Shown: positions 36,483 through 45,694 of the stretch, piece after piece
How the letters are laid out: each line of letters begins with the position of its first letter
How positions within the stretch are numbered: the stretch's first letter is position 1
Source of the DNA: Bradyrhizobium quebecense
GTDB taxonomy: Bacteria > Pseudomonadota > Alphaproteobacteria > Rhizobiales > Xanthobacteraceae
NCBI RefSeq assembly: GCF_013373795.3
Contig: NZ_CP088022.1
Coordinates: 5,146,001-5,210,000 of the forward strand
Length of the DNA stretch: 64,000 nt
Direction of reading: 5' to 3'
Position numbers and translations under genes: made by a program
Notes under the pieces: model-generated
Told to the model about the DNA's origin: nothing
The model's input: the letters and a program-made list of their open reading frames with translations, nothing else
Databases searched by the model: none

Positions 36483-38594
36483 TCAGCTTGCCAATCCCAC
36501 GGCTTCGCGCTGAGGGTTGCTGACCGCGGCATTGGCCGCCACGCGATTGACGACCAGCGCGATCGGGACCGAGCCGAACCTGGACAGATCGGTCCGCGCC
36601 TTGCCGATCGCAGCCGGGTTGGCAGCGCCCTCGCGAACCACCAGGATCACCAGGTCGGCTTGGGCGGCCAGCGCGACCGCGGCCGGCTGCATCGCAAGCG
36701 ACGATGCGTCGACGATGATCAGGCCGAAATCGGCGCGAATGTCGTCCTGCGGATAGGGCGGCGCCTTGCTGCTGGCGCCCAGCAGTTCGACGACCGACGG
36801 CAGATCGGCCTTGATGATCCCCGAGCCTTGCGGCGGCGCGGCTTCGGTGCGCCTGGTTTCTATCTCGATCAGGACGCTGAGCATCCCGTTCTTGACGGCG
36901 GACCGGTTGAGCGACCGTGCGACGGTGCTGCCGCCCGCACCGGTCTCGACCGACAGCAGCAGCGCCACCTTGCCGTGCTCACCCGGAAGCTGCTCGATGT
37001 TCTCGATCAGCAACTGAAGATGCGGACTGAGATCGGGCTCGGCCGTCGTCGAAATCGGGGTCTGCCAGACGCTCCTGACGGCATCTGACGACACCATGTT
37101 GGGAATGCGGGCCAGCACCGGCAATCCCGGCGGCAGCGCAGATTGCGGCGCGGCCGGGGTCGGGGTCGATGCGGGCGCTTCGGCACGGCGCAGCGGCGGA
37201 ATGCTCTTGATCGGGAGCTGCTTCAGATTCAGTCCGGGAACGGCGACGATCGCCGTCGACGTCAGCAGCGAGACGATCGCGAGCGCGACGAGCAGCAGAG
37301 AAAGCGGCGGAAGCGTCGAACGCACCGGCGGCGTCGCGGGCGATGCCACCTTGGTCTGCGAGTTCTGAAGACCGCGCTGCTCGTCGGTCGTCCTGTAGCG
37401 CGACAGAAACTGTTCGTAGATATTCTTGTTGGCATCGGCATCGCGCTGCAGTTCCTGCAATTTGACGAGCGCTTGACCATCGACAAGGATCTGGTGCTCG
37501 GCCGCCTTCAGCTGGTCTTCGAGCGCCTTCTGCTGATCGCGCTGCGCCTCGTATTCCGACTTCGCGGTGTCGATGTTCTTCTTGCGCTCGATCTCGATCT
37601 GCCGGTTGAGATCGCTCAACTGGCTGAGCGCCATCACGAGGTCGGGATGACGATCGCCGAGCACCCCACGCTTCTGGGCAATCTGGTCGTTGAGCGCGGA
37701 GCGCTGGGCGCGCAGCGCGCTCAGCAGGTCCTGCTTGACCGGCCCGTCGACATTGGCCTTCAGGTCGCGTTGCAGCTGCTCATAGCGCGACTTGGCCTCC
37801 TCGGCACGGGCGCGCGCCGCGGCAACCTGCTGCGTCAGGTCGGTGACGCGCAATTGCTGCGTGGTGGATTCCTTGCCGGCGTTGACGATCCGGTGCTCGA
37901 GCTTGAACTTGGCAACGGCATCTTCCGATGACCGCAGCCGGTCGTTCAAGGTCTTGAGCCGGCTCTTCAGCCAGTCGGCGGCCTCGTCGGTTGCCACGCT
38001 GCGGGTCCCGCGCTGGCTGGCGACGAACGCCTCGGCCACCGCATTGGCGTAGTGCGCGGCGCGCTGCGGGCTGTTGGACGTGAACTTGATGGCGATAACA
38101 TAGGTTAGTCCGCGCCTTGAGATATCGAGCCGGTTGCGAAACCGGTCGAGCAGGCGCGTGGCATCGGTCCTGCCGCCGGCGATGTCGCTGTCCTCGGCGA
38201 CCTTGAGCTGATCGATCAGCGGCCCGAGAAATCCATCGGATTTGGCGATTTCGACGTAGCTCTGCAGCGCTGCGGCATCTTGACCGATCCCGGGCAGGAC
38301 GTCCTGATCGGCGGTGACGCGCTGCTCGCGCGGGTCGACGACGACGAGCGCCGTGGCGGCGTAACGCGCCGGGATCAACATCAACAAGATGATACCGACC
38401 GCGAAGATGACCGCGGCAAGCATCAGGATGCGTTGACCCTTCTCGCGAAAAAAGGCCACCACACCCGGAATGCTAAGCACGCCCTTGGTGGTTTCCGCGG
38501 GGGATTGGCCAGCCGGCACGCCGGCAGTTTCCCACGACGCTGCGGGTTCCGTGACTTCGGAACGTCTCGGGCCTATCCGGCTACCGAACTTCAT
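36483..38594 (-). CDS. Wzz/Wzc-like polysaccharide co-polymerase with degenerate BY-kinase domain
   Basis: Inner-membrane protein of 703 residues that would control chain length or export. A Wzz domain with a first helix near residue 65 (ILMLAAVIFAVGIILLMLIP) is followed by PARYAATALVVVDPRE. A long periplasmic coiled coil (about 200-420) and a second helix near 445 (LPPLSLLLVALAIVSLLT) come next. The C-terminal cytosolic domain has a BY-kinase fold but lost key residues: the Walker A lysine is Gly (SVETGAGGSTVARSL), the Walker A' aspartate is missing (VLIEIETRR), and there is no C-terminal Tyr cluster. ATG 38594 is used; the longer frame adds promoter DNA. Confidence 0.88.
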   Translation of the reverse strand: MKFGSRIGPRRSEVTEPAASWETAGVPAGQSPAETTKGVLSIPGVVAFFREKGQRILMLAAVIFAVGIILLMLIPARYAATALVVVDPREQRVTADQDVLPGIGQDAAALQSYVEIAKSDGFLGPLIDQLKVAEDSDIAGGRTDATRLLDRFRNRLDISRRGLTYVIAIKFTSNSPQRAAHYANAVAEAFVASQRGTRSVATDEAADWLKSRLKTLNDRLRSSEDAVAKFKLEHRIVNAGKESTTQQLRVTDLTQQVAAARARAEEAKSRYEQLQRDLKANVDGPVKQDLLSALRAQRSALNDQIAQKRGVLGDRHPDLVMALSQLSDLNRQIEIERKKNIDTAKSEYEAQRDQQKALEDQLKAAEHQILVDGQALVKLQELQRDADANKNIYEQFLSRYRTTDEQRGLQNSQTKVASPATPPVRSTLPPLSLLLVALAIVSLLTSTAIVAVPGLNLKQLPIKSIPPLRRAEAPASTPTPAAPQSALPPGLPVLARIPNMVSSDAVRSVWQTPISTTAEPDLSPHLQLLIENIEQLPGEHGKVALLLSVETGAGGSTVARSLNRSAVKNGMLSVLIEIETRRTEAAPPQGSGIIKADLPSVVELLGASSKAPPYPQDDIRADFGLIIVDASSLAMQPAAVALAAQADLVILVVREGAANPAAIGKARTDLSRFGSVPIALVVNRVAANAAVSNPQREAVGLAS

Positions 38595-38760
38595 GGGCTC
38601 TGACTCGACTTCAACTGACAGTACTGCTTCAACGTAAATATCTATGGTTAATCGCCGGTTACCCCCTCTTTGCGTTGCCGTAACCAATTAGTTAACGAGC
38701 CGGCTGTACCCTATCTGTGAGATAATAGCTCTCGATTGCCGACACATGTCTGATTGCTAA

Positions 38761-40062
38761 ATGAGCAGTAACCTCAACACACGCTACTCGATGCACGAGC
38801 GCGCTTCGCGTGATAGTTACGCGCGCAAAAATGAAGGGGACGAATCCACCCCTTCAACGGGTGAGGAATCCGTGCTCCAGCACACGCCAAGCATAGAATT
38901 GCGCGAGGCATCGACCGCATCACGCGATCGACCGAACGAGAGCAAGCGAAAGCTGCGTGTTGTCCTGGTGCAGACCCAGGCCGAGAACGCCGGCGCGCAG
39001 GAGATCTCGCGGTTGCTCGGCGCCGGCCTCACCGCACGCGGCTACGACGTCGCCAACCTGTTCTTCTTCCGCAAATCGGATTCGTTCGACGAGCCGCCCG
39101 ATACGTTCTATTGCGCGCAGACCCGTCCGGGAAATCCGGTGGCGCTGCTGCGCATGCTGTGGGCGCTCGCCGGTCATCTCAGGACCATCAAGCCCGACGT
39201 CGTGCTGACCTTCCAGCACTTCGGCAATGTGATCGGCGGAGGCGTGTCGCGCCTCGTCAGCCGCGCCCCCGTGATCGCCAACCAGGTGTCCTCGGCGCTG
39301 TCGATGAGCATGCCGGTGCGCGCTGCCGACATCATCATGGGCTCTACCGGTTTCTTCCAGTGCATCACGCTGAACTCGCGGGACATGGAGCGCGAATATG
39401 CGCGCTATCCGGCTCCGTATCGATCGCGCATGAAGCACGTCCCGCACGGCTTCGACGACAAGTCGCACAGCCTGCCGAAGGACGTTGCGCGGCAACAGTT
39501 CAAGCTGCCGCCGGATCACATCCTGCTCGGCTGTGCGGCAAGGCTGCACCCGCATAAGCGGCTCGATGCGGCCATTCGCCTGCTGGCTGCCGATCCATCC
39601 TGGCACCTTGCGCTCGCCGGCCAGGGCGCGGATGAAGGGCGGCTGAGGGCCCTGGCGGACGAGCTTGATGTCTCGGACCGGCTGCACCTCATCGGCGAGA
39701 TTGCACCGCGCCAGATGGCCGATTTCCTGACGTGCCTGGACGTCTTCGTATTCCCCACGCAGGCCGAAACCTTCGGCCTTGCCGCGGTCGAAGCCGCGAG
39801 CGCCGGCATTCCCTGCGTCGTCAACGACCTCCCCGTGCTGCGCGAGGTGCTGTCCTACCAAGGGCAGCCTGCCGCGGTGTTCGTTGACGCTTCGAACGAG
39901 GCCGAATTCTCGGCCGCCGTATCGAAGGTCCTGACAGATCGTGTGTTGAGCGACCAGCTGCGGCAAAGCGCCGTGGGCCTGAAGTCGCGTTATTCGTTGG
40001 ATGCCATGATAGAGGAATACGTCCGCATTCTCGGCGACGCCGTGGGAGCGGACGCGCACTAG
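38761..40062 (+). CDS. Glycosyltransferase family 4
   Basis: GT-B retaining glycosyltransferase of 433 residues. A hydrophilic N-terminal extension of about 60 residues comes first. The acceptor domain begins KLRVVLVQTQAENAGAQEIS. The donor domain has ILLGCAARLHPHKRLDAAIR and FVFPTQAETFGLAAVEAASAGIP, where the two Glu of ETFGLAAVE form the GT4 E-x7-E motif. ATG 38761 has no clear ribosome site; ATG 38791 is an alternative. It is divergent from the Wzz-like gene and 15 bp before the GINT1-like gene. Confidence 0.88.
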   Translation: MSSNLNTRYSMHERASRDSYARKNEGDESTPSTGEESVLQHTPSIELREASTASRDRPNESKRKLRVVLVQTQAENAGAQEISRLLGAGLTARGYDVANLFFFRKSDSFDEPPDTFYCAQTRPGNPVALLRMLWALAGHLRTIKPDVVLTFQHFGNVIGGGVSRLVSRAPVIANQVSSALSMSMPVRAADIIMGSTGFFQCITLNSRDMEREYARYPAPYRSRMKHVPHGFDDKSHSLPKDVARQQFKLPPDHILLGCAARLHPHKRLDAAIRLLAADPSWHLALAGQGADEGRLRALADELDVSDRLHLIGEIAPRQMADFLTCLDVFVFPTQAETFGLAAVEAASAGIPCVVNDLPVLREVLSYQGQPAAVFVDASNEAEFSAAVSKVLTDRVLSDQLRQSAVGLKSRYSLDAMIEEYVRILGDAVGADAH

Positions 40063-40077
40063 GAAGTTGGGCTGGCC

Positions 40078-41634
40078 ATGATTATCGAGTTTCGCTGCGA
40101 CCGCGCGCAGCCACGGCTCTGGATGTGCCGCGAGTCGTTGCGCGTCAACGATCAGGATATTCCCGTTCAAATCTCATGGACCACGACGCCGGCACCGCGG
40201 CCCGCCGGCCTCGACATGCTGTTCGAGCTCGAACGCATCGTCCTGCGCAAGGGCAAGGCCGGCGGCGCCGACCGGGTGACGACGATTCCGGAGCGGCCGC
40301 GCGCGGGTAACCCCGACGTGGTGGTCGACTTCACCAGCGCCGAGCGGGATCCGAACTGCTCCGCGAAACTGTATCTCCGTCCACGTTTCAACGGGAGCGC
40401 GGGCGAAGGCGCCGCACTGGCGGCCATTCTCGCCGGCGATCTGCCGGTGATCGAAATCGTCAATGAGCTCGACGGCTCGGTGATGGACCGCGGCCATCCC
40501 TCCGCGGAAATCGCGGCTGGCCTGAGCGGCGGGCTCGAAACCGTGATGGCACGCACGCTGTCGATGCTGCCGCCGATTCTGTCAGGAGCTCCGCGGCTGG
40601 TGCCGCAATTGGCTGCTCCGGCGAGCGGCGGCGAGCTGCGAAATCCAGCGCCCTTTGTCGTGCGCGGCGTGGCGACTTCGATCGCGAAGGGAATCTATCG
40701 CCTGTGCTGTTACGCGCCGCATTGGCATGTCGGTTGGCGCTTCGCCGGGAATACGGATACCTGGCGCACCGGCGACCTGTCGGGACCTGCCTGGAACGTG
40801 CTCGGCGATCCCGGCAACCACTTCTATGCCGATCCGTTTCCGGTGAAATGGCAGGGCAGGACCTTCGTGTTCTTCGAAGACCTCGACCACCGGACCGGCA
40901 AGGGCATCATTTCCGCGATCGAATTCGACGGCAGCGGGCCGATCGGCACGGTGATGCCGGTGCTCGAAGAGCCCTGGCATTTGTCCTACCCGTTCCTGAT
41001 CGAGGATGGCGGCGAGCTCTGGATGATCCCGGAAAGCACCGCGCATCGGGACGTTCCAATCTACAAATGCATCCGCTTTCCGGACAAGTGGGAGCGGCAC
41101 TCAACGCTGCTGTCCGGCCTCGAACTTGCCGACGTGACGATCACGCAGCACAACGGGCTCCATTACATGTTCGGAGCCTGGCGCGACGGCACCGGCGGCT
41201 ATTCCGACACGCTGGCGATCTACTACGCCGGGCAATTGCTCGGCCCCTGGCAACCGCATGCGGCCAATCCGATCCTGATGGATCGCGCGACCACGCGGCC
41301 GGCCGGCAACTTCGTGACCGTCGATGGAAAGCTGTGGCGGCCGGTGCAGGACTGCACCAACGGATACGGCGCGGCGCTCGGCCTTGCAGAAGTGCTCGAA
41401 CTGTCGCCAACGACCTACAAGCAGGCCGTTCGGCATCTGCTCAAGCCCGGGCCGCAATGGAGCGGGCGCAAGCTCCACACGCTCAACCGGTGCGGCCAGC
41501 TCGAGGTAATCGACGGCTCGCGTGTTCAGCCCAAGACCACGGCCCTGCTGAACGGGCTGCGGTCAAGCGACCGGTCAACGCAGCGGGAATGGCAAAACGC
41601 GCTGGCGAAGCCGATCGCACGGTGGCTCCATTAG
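40078..41634 (+). CDS. GINT1-like beta-propeller protein of the exopolysaccharide locus
   Basis: Protein of 518 residues. Residues about 195-480 carry the five-bladed propeller pattern seen at the N-terminus of glucosamine inositolphosphorylceramide transferase-like (GINT1_N) proteins: WHVGWRFAGN, FYADPFPVKWQGRTFVFFED, EEPWHLSYPFLIEDGGELWM, GPWQPHAANPIL, RPAGNFVTVDGKLWRPVQDC. The GT domain that follows the propeller in plant GINT1 is absent. The first 190 residues resemble bacterial proteins once called formyl-transferase-like. GGAAG precedes ATG 40078. It probably acts with the GT4 enzyme in polymer assembly (inference). Confidence 0.75.
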   Translation: MIIEFRCDRAQPRLWMCRESLRVNDQDIPVQISWTTTPAPRPAGLDMLFELERIVLRKGKAGGADRVTTIPERPRAGNPDVVVDFTSAERDPNCSAKLYLRPRFNGSAGEGAALAAILAGDLPVIEIVNELDGSVMDRGHPSAEIAAGLSGGLETVMARTLSMLPPILSGAPRLVPQLAAPASGGELRNPAPFVVRGVATSIAKGIYRLCCYAPHWHVGWRFAGNTDTWRTGDLSGPAWNVLGDPGNHFYADPFPVKWQGRTFVFFEDLDHRTGKGIISAIEFDGSGPIGTVMPVLEEPWHLSYPFLIEDGGELWMIPESTAHRDVPIYKCIRFPDKWERHSTLLSGLELADVTITQHNGLHYMFGAWRDGTGGYSDTLAIYYAGQLLGPWQPHAANPILMDRATTRPAGNFVTVDGKLWRPVQDCTNGYGAALGLAEVLELSPTTYKQAVRHLLKPGPQWSGRKLHTLNRCGQLEVIDGSRVQPKTTALLNGLRSSDRSTQREWQNALAKPIARWLH

Positions 41635-41663
41635 CGCGCCTCGTCGGCGATCGACCCCGCGGC

Positions 41664-42866
41664 TCAGTTCGGCTCGGCGCTCAGCACGCCGCCGAACTGC
41701 TCCCAGGAGCTCCCCGTCCAGCGCTGCAGCTGAAGCTGCGTATAGGCCATGCTGTTGTCGGGTCCCGTGTTGACCGTGATGCCCGGCATCAGCGTCGGCA
41801 GCACAAGTCCCTTGATGTTGCGCGCCTGCTTCACGATGTTCTCGCGCGACAGGTCGTCGCCGCACTGCTTCAGCACCTGCTCCAGGATCTGGCCCTGCTG
41901 GGTCCCGAACAGATAGTTGCTATCGCCGATATCGGCACCCGGAAGATACTTCTCGAAATGAGCGCGATACCATTTGATGCCGGGATCGTCGGCCCACTTC
42001 CTGTCGTTCGGATCCTTCGCGATGGTCGCCACGACGACGCCGACCGCCTTGTCCGCTCCGGCCGGCACGATGGTCGAGGAGACCGAGCTCGACACGTAAT
42101 TCACGATGGTGAGTGGCGTCCAGCCGATCTCACTCGCCTTCTTGATCGCTTGCGCGGCGAATTTCGGCGTGCCGGCGATCAGGAACGCCTGGGCGCCCGA
42201 CGCCTTCAGCGTCACCACGCGTGATTCAATGGTGGGCTCGGTGACCTCATAGGGAGACGTCACCACCTTCCTGTCGAACTCGCCCTTCAGGGTTTCCTTG
42301 AACGCGGCCACGAAGTCACGGCCGAGATCGTCGTTCTGGTAGAGGATCGCGATCTTCGCGTCGGGCGCCGTCTGGGCAATGTACCTGGCGTAGATCTTTC
42401 CTTCGGTGTTGTAGCTCGGCAGCCCGGTGGTCGTCAGCGGAAACTCGGCGAAGTTCGCAAACTTGGTCACACCGCTGACGACGAAGAGGTGCGGCACCTT
42501 CTTCGCGGTCACATATTTGATGGTTGCGCCGATGCCGGGCGTCCCCAGCGGGCTGAACAGGAACGCGACCTCGTCGCTCTCGATCAGCTTGCGGGTCTGC
42601 TCCACCGCCTTGGGCGGCGAATAGGCATCGTCATAGGTGATGAGGTTGATCTTGCGGCCGTTGATGCCGCCGCGATCATTGATGGAATGGACGTAGGCGA
42701 TGAGGCCCTTGCCGGTATTGCTCAGCGGGGATGCCGGGCCGCTGAACGGGAATGTCGCGCCGATCTTGATTTCAGATTCCGAGACGCCGGGCGTTTCCGC
42801 GCGGACCGCAGTAACAGCAACGGCCGCAAGCATCGCGATGGACACAGCAAACGTCTTCACCAACAT
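41664..42866 (-). CDS. Branched-chain amino acid-type (HAAT) ABC transporter substrate-binding protein
   Basis: Periplasmic binding protein of 400 residues. A signal peptide (MLVKTFAVSIAMLAAVAVTA, cleavage near VRA-ET) is followed by a LivJ-like type-1 fold (IKIGATFPFSGPASPLSNTG, INDRGGINGRKINLITYDDA, SPPKAVEQTRKLIESDEVAF, ILYQNDDLGRDFVAAF). In alphaproteobacteria such proteins often bind aromatic or dicarboxylic acids rather than amino acids (family knowledge). It is the last gene of the 12-gene catabolic operon, with no permease or ATPase gene nearby, so it presumably uses a transporter encoded elsewhere. Confidence 0.9.
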   Translation of the reverse strand: MLVKTFAVSIAMLAAVAVTAVRAETPGVSESEIKIGATFPFSGPASPLSNTGKGLIAYVHSINDRGGINGRKINLITYDDAYSPPKAVEQTRKLIESDEVAFLFSPLGTPGIGATIKYVTAKKVPHLFVVSGVTKFANFAEFPLTTTGLPSYNTEGKIYARYIAQTAPDAKIAILYQNDDLGRDFVAAFKETLKGEFDRKVVTSPYEVTEPTIESRVVTLKASGAQAFLIAGTPKFAAQAIKKASEIGWTPLTIVNYVSSSVSSTIVPAGADKAVGVVVATIAKDPNDRKWADDPGIKWYRAHFEKYLPGADIGDSNYLFGTQQGQILEQVLKQCGDDLSRENIVKQARNIKGLVLPTLMPGITVNTGPDNSMAYTQLQLQRWTGSSWEQFGGVLSAEPN

Positions 42867-42920
42867 GAACTCCCCCTGAACTCTTATGAATAGACCGGCT
42901 CTTGCGGCGCCGAGCGGCGC

Positions 42921-43622
42921 CTACCAGGCTTCGCCGAACGGCCTGATCTCGACGTTGAACGACCACGCGCTGCGGTCCTGATGGGCGACGTGCCAGACCT
43001 CGTCCGCGATCGCGCGCGGCTTGATGAAGAAATCGTCCGGCCGCTCCGGCCAGCGCTTCCGCGTCCATTCCAGATCGATCACCGCATCGATCACGAGATA
43101 GGCGACGTGGACGCCCTGCGGCCCGAGGTCGCGCGCCATCGCCTCGGCCAGGATGCGCTGCGCCGCCTTGGTCGGCGCGAACCCCGCGAAACCGGCCTTG
43201 CCGCGCAAGGCCGAGGTGTTGCCGGTCGCAACGATGGCGCCCTTGCCGGCGCTGATCATCGCCGGAGCAAACCGCCGTGCCAGGTACAACAGGCCCATCG
43301 TGTTGACCTGGAAGTTGCGATTGAGAATCTGCGGATCGATCTCGCGGAATGTACCGAACGCCCCGCCGACGGCGTTGTGGATCATGACACTGGGATGGCC
43401 GAGATCCCCCTCCACCGCCGCCGCCACCGTCTCGACCTGCACCGGGTCGGACACATCACATCGATAGGCCTTTGCACCCGGCAGCTGCTTCTCGAGCGCG
43501 GCGAGACGCTCCTCGTTCCTGGCGAGAAGTGCGACCCGATAGCCGCCTTCAGCAAACCTCCGGGCAAGCGCCGAACCGGTGCCGGGCCCAACGCCGGATA
43601 TCAGACAGACGGGTGCGGTCAT
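42921..43622 (-). CDS. SDR-family protein lacking the catalytic tyrosine (SDR_c10-like), copy 1
   Basis: Rossmann-fold protein of 233 residues. It has the glycine motif SGVGPGTG and a HNAVGG loop in place of NNAG. At the active site Ser is present (GNTSAL) but Tyr of YxxxK is Phe (GFAPTKAAQ). It ends RSAWSFNVEIRPFGEAW, shared with the protein at 51106. Loss of Tyr with retained Lys is the described feature of the SDR_c10 subgroup. Start ATG 43622. It sits near the end of the catabolic operon. Confidence 0.85.
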   Translation of the reverse strand: MTAPVCLISGVGPGTGSALARRFAEGGYRVALLARNEERLAALEKQLPGAKAYRCDVSDPVQVETVAAAVEGDLGHPSVMIHNAVGGAFGTFREIDPQILNRNFQVNTMGLLYLARRFAPAMISAGKGAIVATGNTSALRGKAGFAGFAPTKAAQRILAEAMARDLGPQGVHVAYLVIDAVIDLEWTRKRWPERPDDFFIKPRAIADEVWHVAHQDRSAWSFNVEIRPFGEAW

Positions 43623-43661
43623 GCAGTCAATCCTCCGCGTTGCAGCCAACAGATTTCAAGA

Positions 43662-44468
43662 TCAGGCGGCCGCCTTCGACAGCAGCTTCTCGACGTAGGG
43701 CTTGAGATCCGGCCTGAAATGCGCGTGCTCGACCAGCCGGGCAAAGTGAGCGAACATCAGCGGATACGTACCCTGCACCCCCGGGTGCAGAATTCTCTCC
43801 AACCCCTGCTCGCGCAATTGCTCGGTCCGCGCATGCTCATTCATGAACAGCGCGAGTTCGGCGGCCAGGCAGATGTCGGCGATCGAAATACCGTTCCCGA
43901 CCAGCGCCTCTCGCCGTGGCGACAGCGCCTGCTCGATCCCCGAGGCATAGATCGCGAACGCATCCTTGGCGCGGGCATGGATGGCCGCATCGACCGTGCC
44001 GCCCGACAGCGCGAGCAGATAAATCTGAGTATCCCGCGCAAAGACCAGGCTGACATCGAGAAAGCTGTCGATCCTGGACGCCTCATAGGCGTCACGTCCG
44101 TAGAGCGGGAACTTCGCCTCGCCGAGCCGCGCCACTGCCCGCATGATGCTGTTCGATTCGAAGATTCCGACCTTGCCGTCGGCACCGAACGCCGCCGGCA
44201 CATTGCCGAACGGTTGCGCCACCATGAACGCATCGGTCTTGAAGAGCTGCGCGCCGGTCAGTCCGACCCGGCCGGCTCGCGCGAGCGAGGCGAGCTCAGC
44301 GCGCTCCTGCTCTGCCAGCGGACGGGCATCGTAATCCCAGAGCCAGTCGCGCAATTCCTTGCCGGAGGCGCCCCTGACCTCGACGTCGACGCCGCAGAAC
44401 CGCGCGGCGATGGTTGCCTTCCAGACCCGCGGGTTCGGCAGATAGGAGAAGATGCGCAAGGCGGCCAT
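43662..44468 (-). CDS. Glutathione S-transferase family protein (eEF1B-gamma/Ure2-like)
   Basis: Soluble protein of 268 residues. The thioredoxin-like N-terminal domain (LRIFSYLPNPRVWKATIAARFCG...) is interrupted by an insertion of about 35 residues before the cis-Pro segment NVPAAFGADGKVGIFESNSIMRAVARL. A helical C-terminal GST domain follows (SIADICLAAELALF). ATG 44468 begins the thioredoxin fold; upstream in-frame sequence is the shadow of the next gene. In a catabolic operon it may conjugate or isomerise a reactive intermediate with glutathione (inference). Confidence 0.85.
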   Translation of the reverse strand: MAALRIFSYLPNPRVWKATIAARFCGVDVEVRGASGKELRDWLWDYDARPLAEQERAELASLARAGRVGLTGAQLFKTDAFMVAQPFGNVPAAFGADGKVGIFESNSIMRAVARLGEAKFPLYGRDAYEASRIDSFLDVSLVFARDTQIYLLALSGGTVDAAIHARAKDAFAIYASGIEQALSPRREALVGNGISIADICLAAELALFMNEHARTEQLREQGLERILHPGVQGTYPLMFAHFARLVEHAHFRPDLKPYVEKLLSKAAA

Positions 44469-44494
44469 GATGGGCTGCTCCAGATGCTGTTGCC

Positions 44495-45655
44495 TCAGGC
44501 GGCCAGTTTCAGGATCTTGACGACATCGCCGGGCTCGCGGATCGGCTGCGGGTTGGTGCGGGTGAAGATCGACAGCATGGCGTTCCGGCCGATCAGCTCG
44601 AAGCGGTCTTCGCCGACACCGACATCGGCCAGCCGCCGCGGCAGGCCGAGCTCCGCAATGAAGCCGGCGAACGCCTCGCTCGCGTCGCGACCGGGCGCAC
44701 CGAGCGCGGCGGCGATCGCTTGCTGGGCGGCTTCCGTCGCGGGGCGGTTGTAGCGCAGCACGCTCGGCATCATCACGGCCGTGCAGAAATAATGAGGAAC
44801 GTCGCAGGTGCCGCCGAGCACATGGCCGATGGCGTGGCTTGCGCCCATCGGCACCCGCGACTGCAGTCCGAAGGCCGACAGCCACGAGCCCAATTGGCAT
44901 CTCAGCCGCGCCGCCTCGTCATCGGGATTGGCCTTGGTGCGCAGCAGGCCTTCGTGCAGATAGCGCAGTCCCTGCTGGCACACCGCGTCGACCAGCACGT
45001 TGGGCCGGCTGGAGCAGATCGCCTCGATGCCGTGATCCATCGCGCGCGTGCCGGAGCCGAGCCAGAGCTTCTCCGGCGTATATCTGGTGATCGCGGGATC
45101 GAGGATGATGCTGCGCGGCATCATCATCGGGTGGTTGAAGATCTGCTTCAGCTTGCGGCTGGTGTCGGTGACCAGCGCGCCGGAATTATACTCGCCGCCC
45201 GAGAGCGTGCTGGGGATCGCGATCATCCGGACCTTGGGCGTGCGGAACGGTCCGAACCGGCGATCCGGCGTGGTCTCGAAGCCGTCAAGCCCCGCTGGCT
45301 CGAAGATCTCGTGCTCCATGCACATCAGCACGATCTTCGCCGCATCGACCACCGAGCCGCCGCCAATCGCGACGACGAGGTCCGCCTTGGCTTCGCTGGC
45401 CTGCCGCGCGATCTGGGTCACGACATCCCGCGTCGTGTGCTGCGGCACGCCGTCGAAGGTCGCGGCATGGCGATCGCCGAGCCCTTTGCGGATCTTCTCG
45501 ATCTCGTCGGTGGTGGTGTTCAGCGTGCGGCTGGCGATCAGATAGACGCGTTTCGCGCCCAGCCGTTCGGCCTCCTCGCGCAGCGCTTCGGCTGCCGGCT
45601 TGCCGTAGATCACGGATTCCATGCTGGGATATTGATGGCTGCCGACGACGCGCAT
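44495..45655 (-). CDS. Iron-containing alcohol dehydrogenase / maleylacetate reductase family
   Basis: NAD(P)H-dependent oxidoreductase of 386 residues. The nucleotide motif is VVAIGGGSVVDAAKIV, followed by IPSTLSGGEYNSGALVTD. In the helical metal-binding domain the usual metal-ligand Asp position (GxDAxxH) is Arg here (GTRAMDHGIEA). The histidines in MDHGIEA and GASHAIGH remain. Maleylacetate reductases also lack the Asp (they have Asn), so a metal-independent carbonyl reduction of an aromatic-ring-cleavage product is possible. It is 26 bp upstream of the GST gene. Confidence 0.85.
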   Translation of the reverse strand: MRVVGSHQYPSMESVIYGKPAAEALREEAERLGAKRVYLIASRTLNTTTDEIEKIRKGLGDRHAATFDGVPQHTTRDVVTQIARQASEAKADLVVAIGGGSVVDAAKIVLMCMEHEIFEPAGLDGFETTPDRRFGPFRTPKVRMIAIPSTLSGGEYNSGALVTDTSRKLKQIFNHPMMMPRSIILDPAITRYTPEKLWLGSGTRAMDHGIEAICSSRPNVLVDAVCQQGLRYLHEGLLRTKANPDDEAARLRCQLGSWLSAFGLQSRVPMGASHAIGHVLGGTCDVPHYFCTAVMMPSVLRYNRPATEAAQQAIAAALGAPGRDASEAFAGFIAELGLPRRLADVGVGEDRFELIGRNAMLSIFTRTNPQPIREPGDVVKILKLAA

Positions 45656-45694
45656 GCTTTCGCTCCCTCGATGTGTCCGTGAGTTAGCTGCCGG

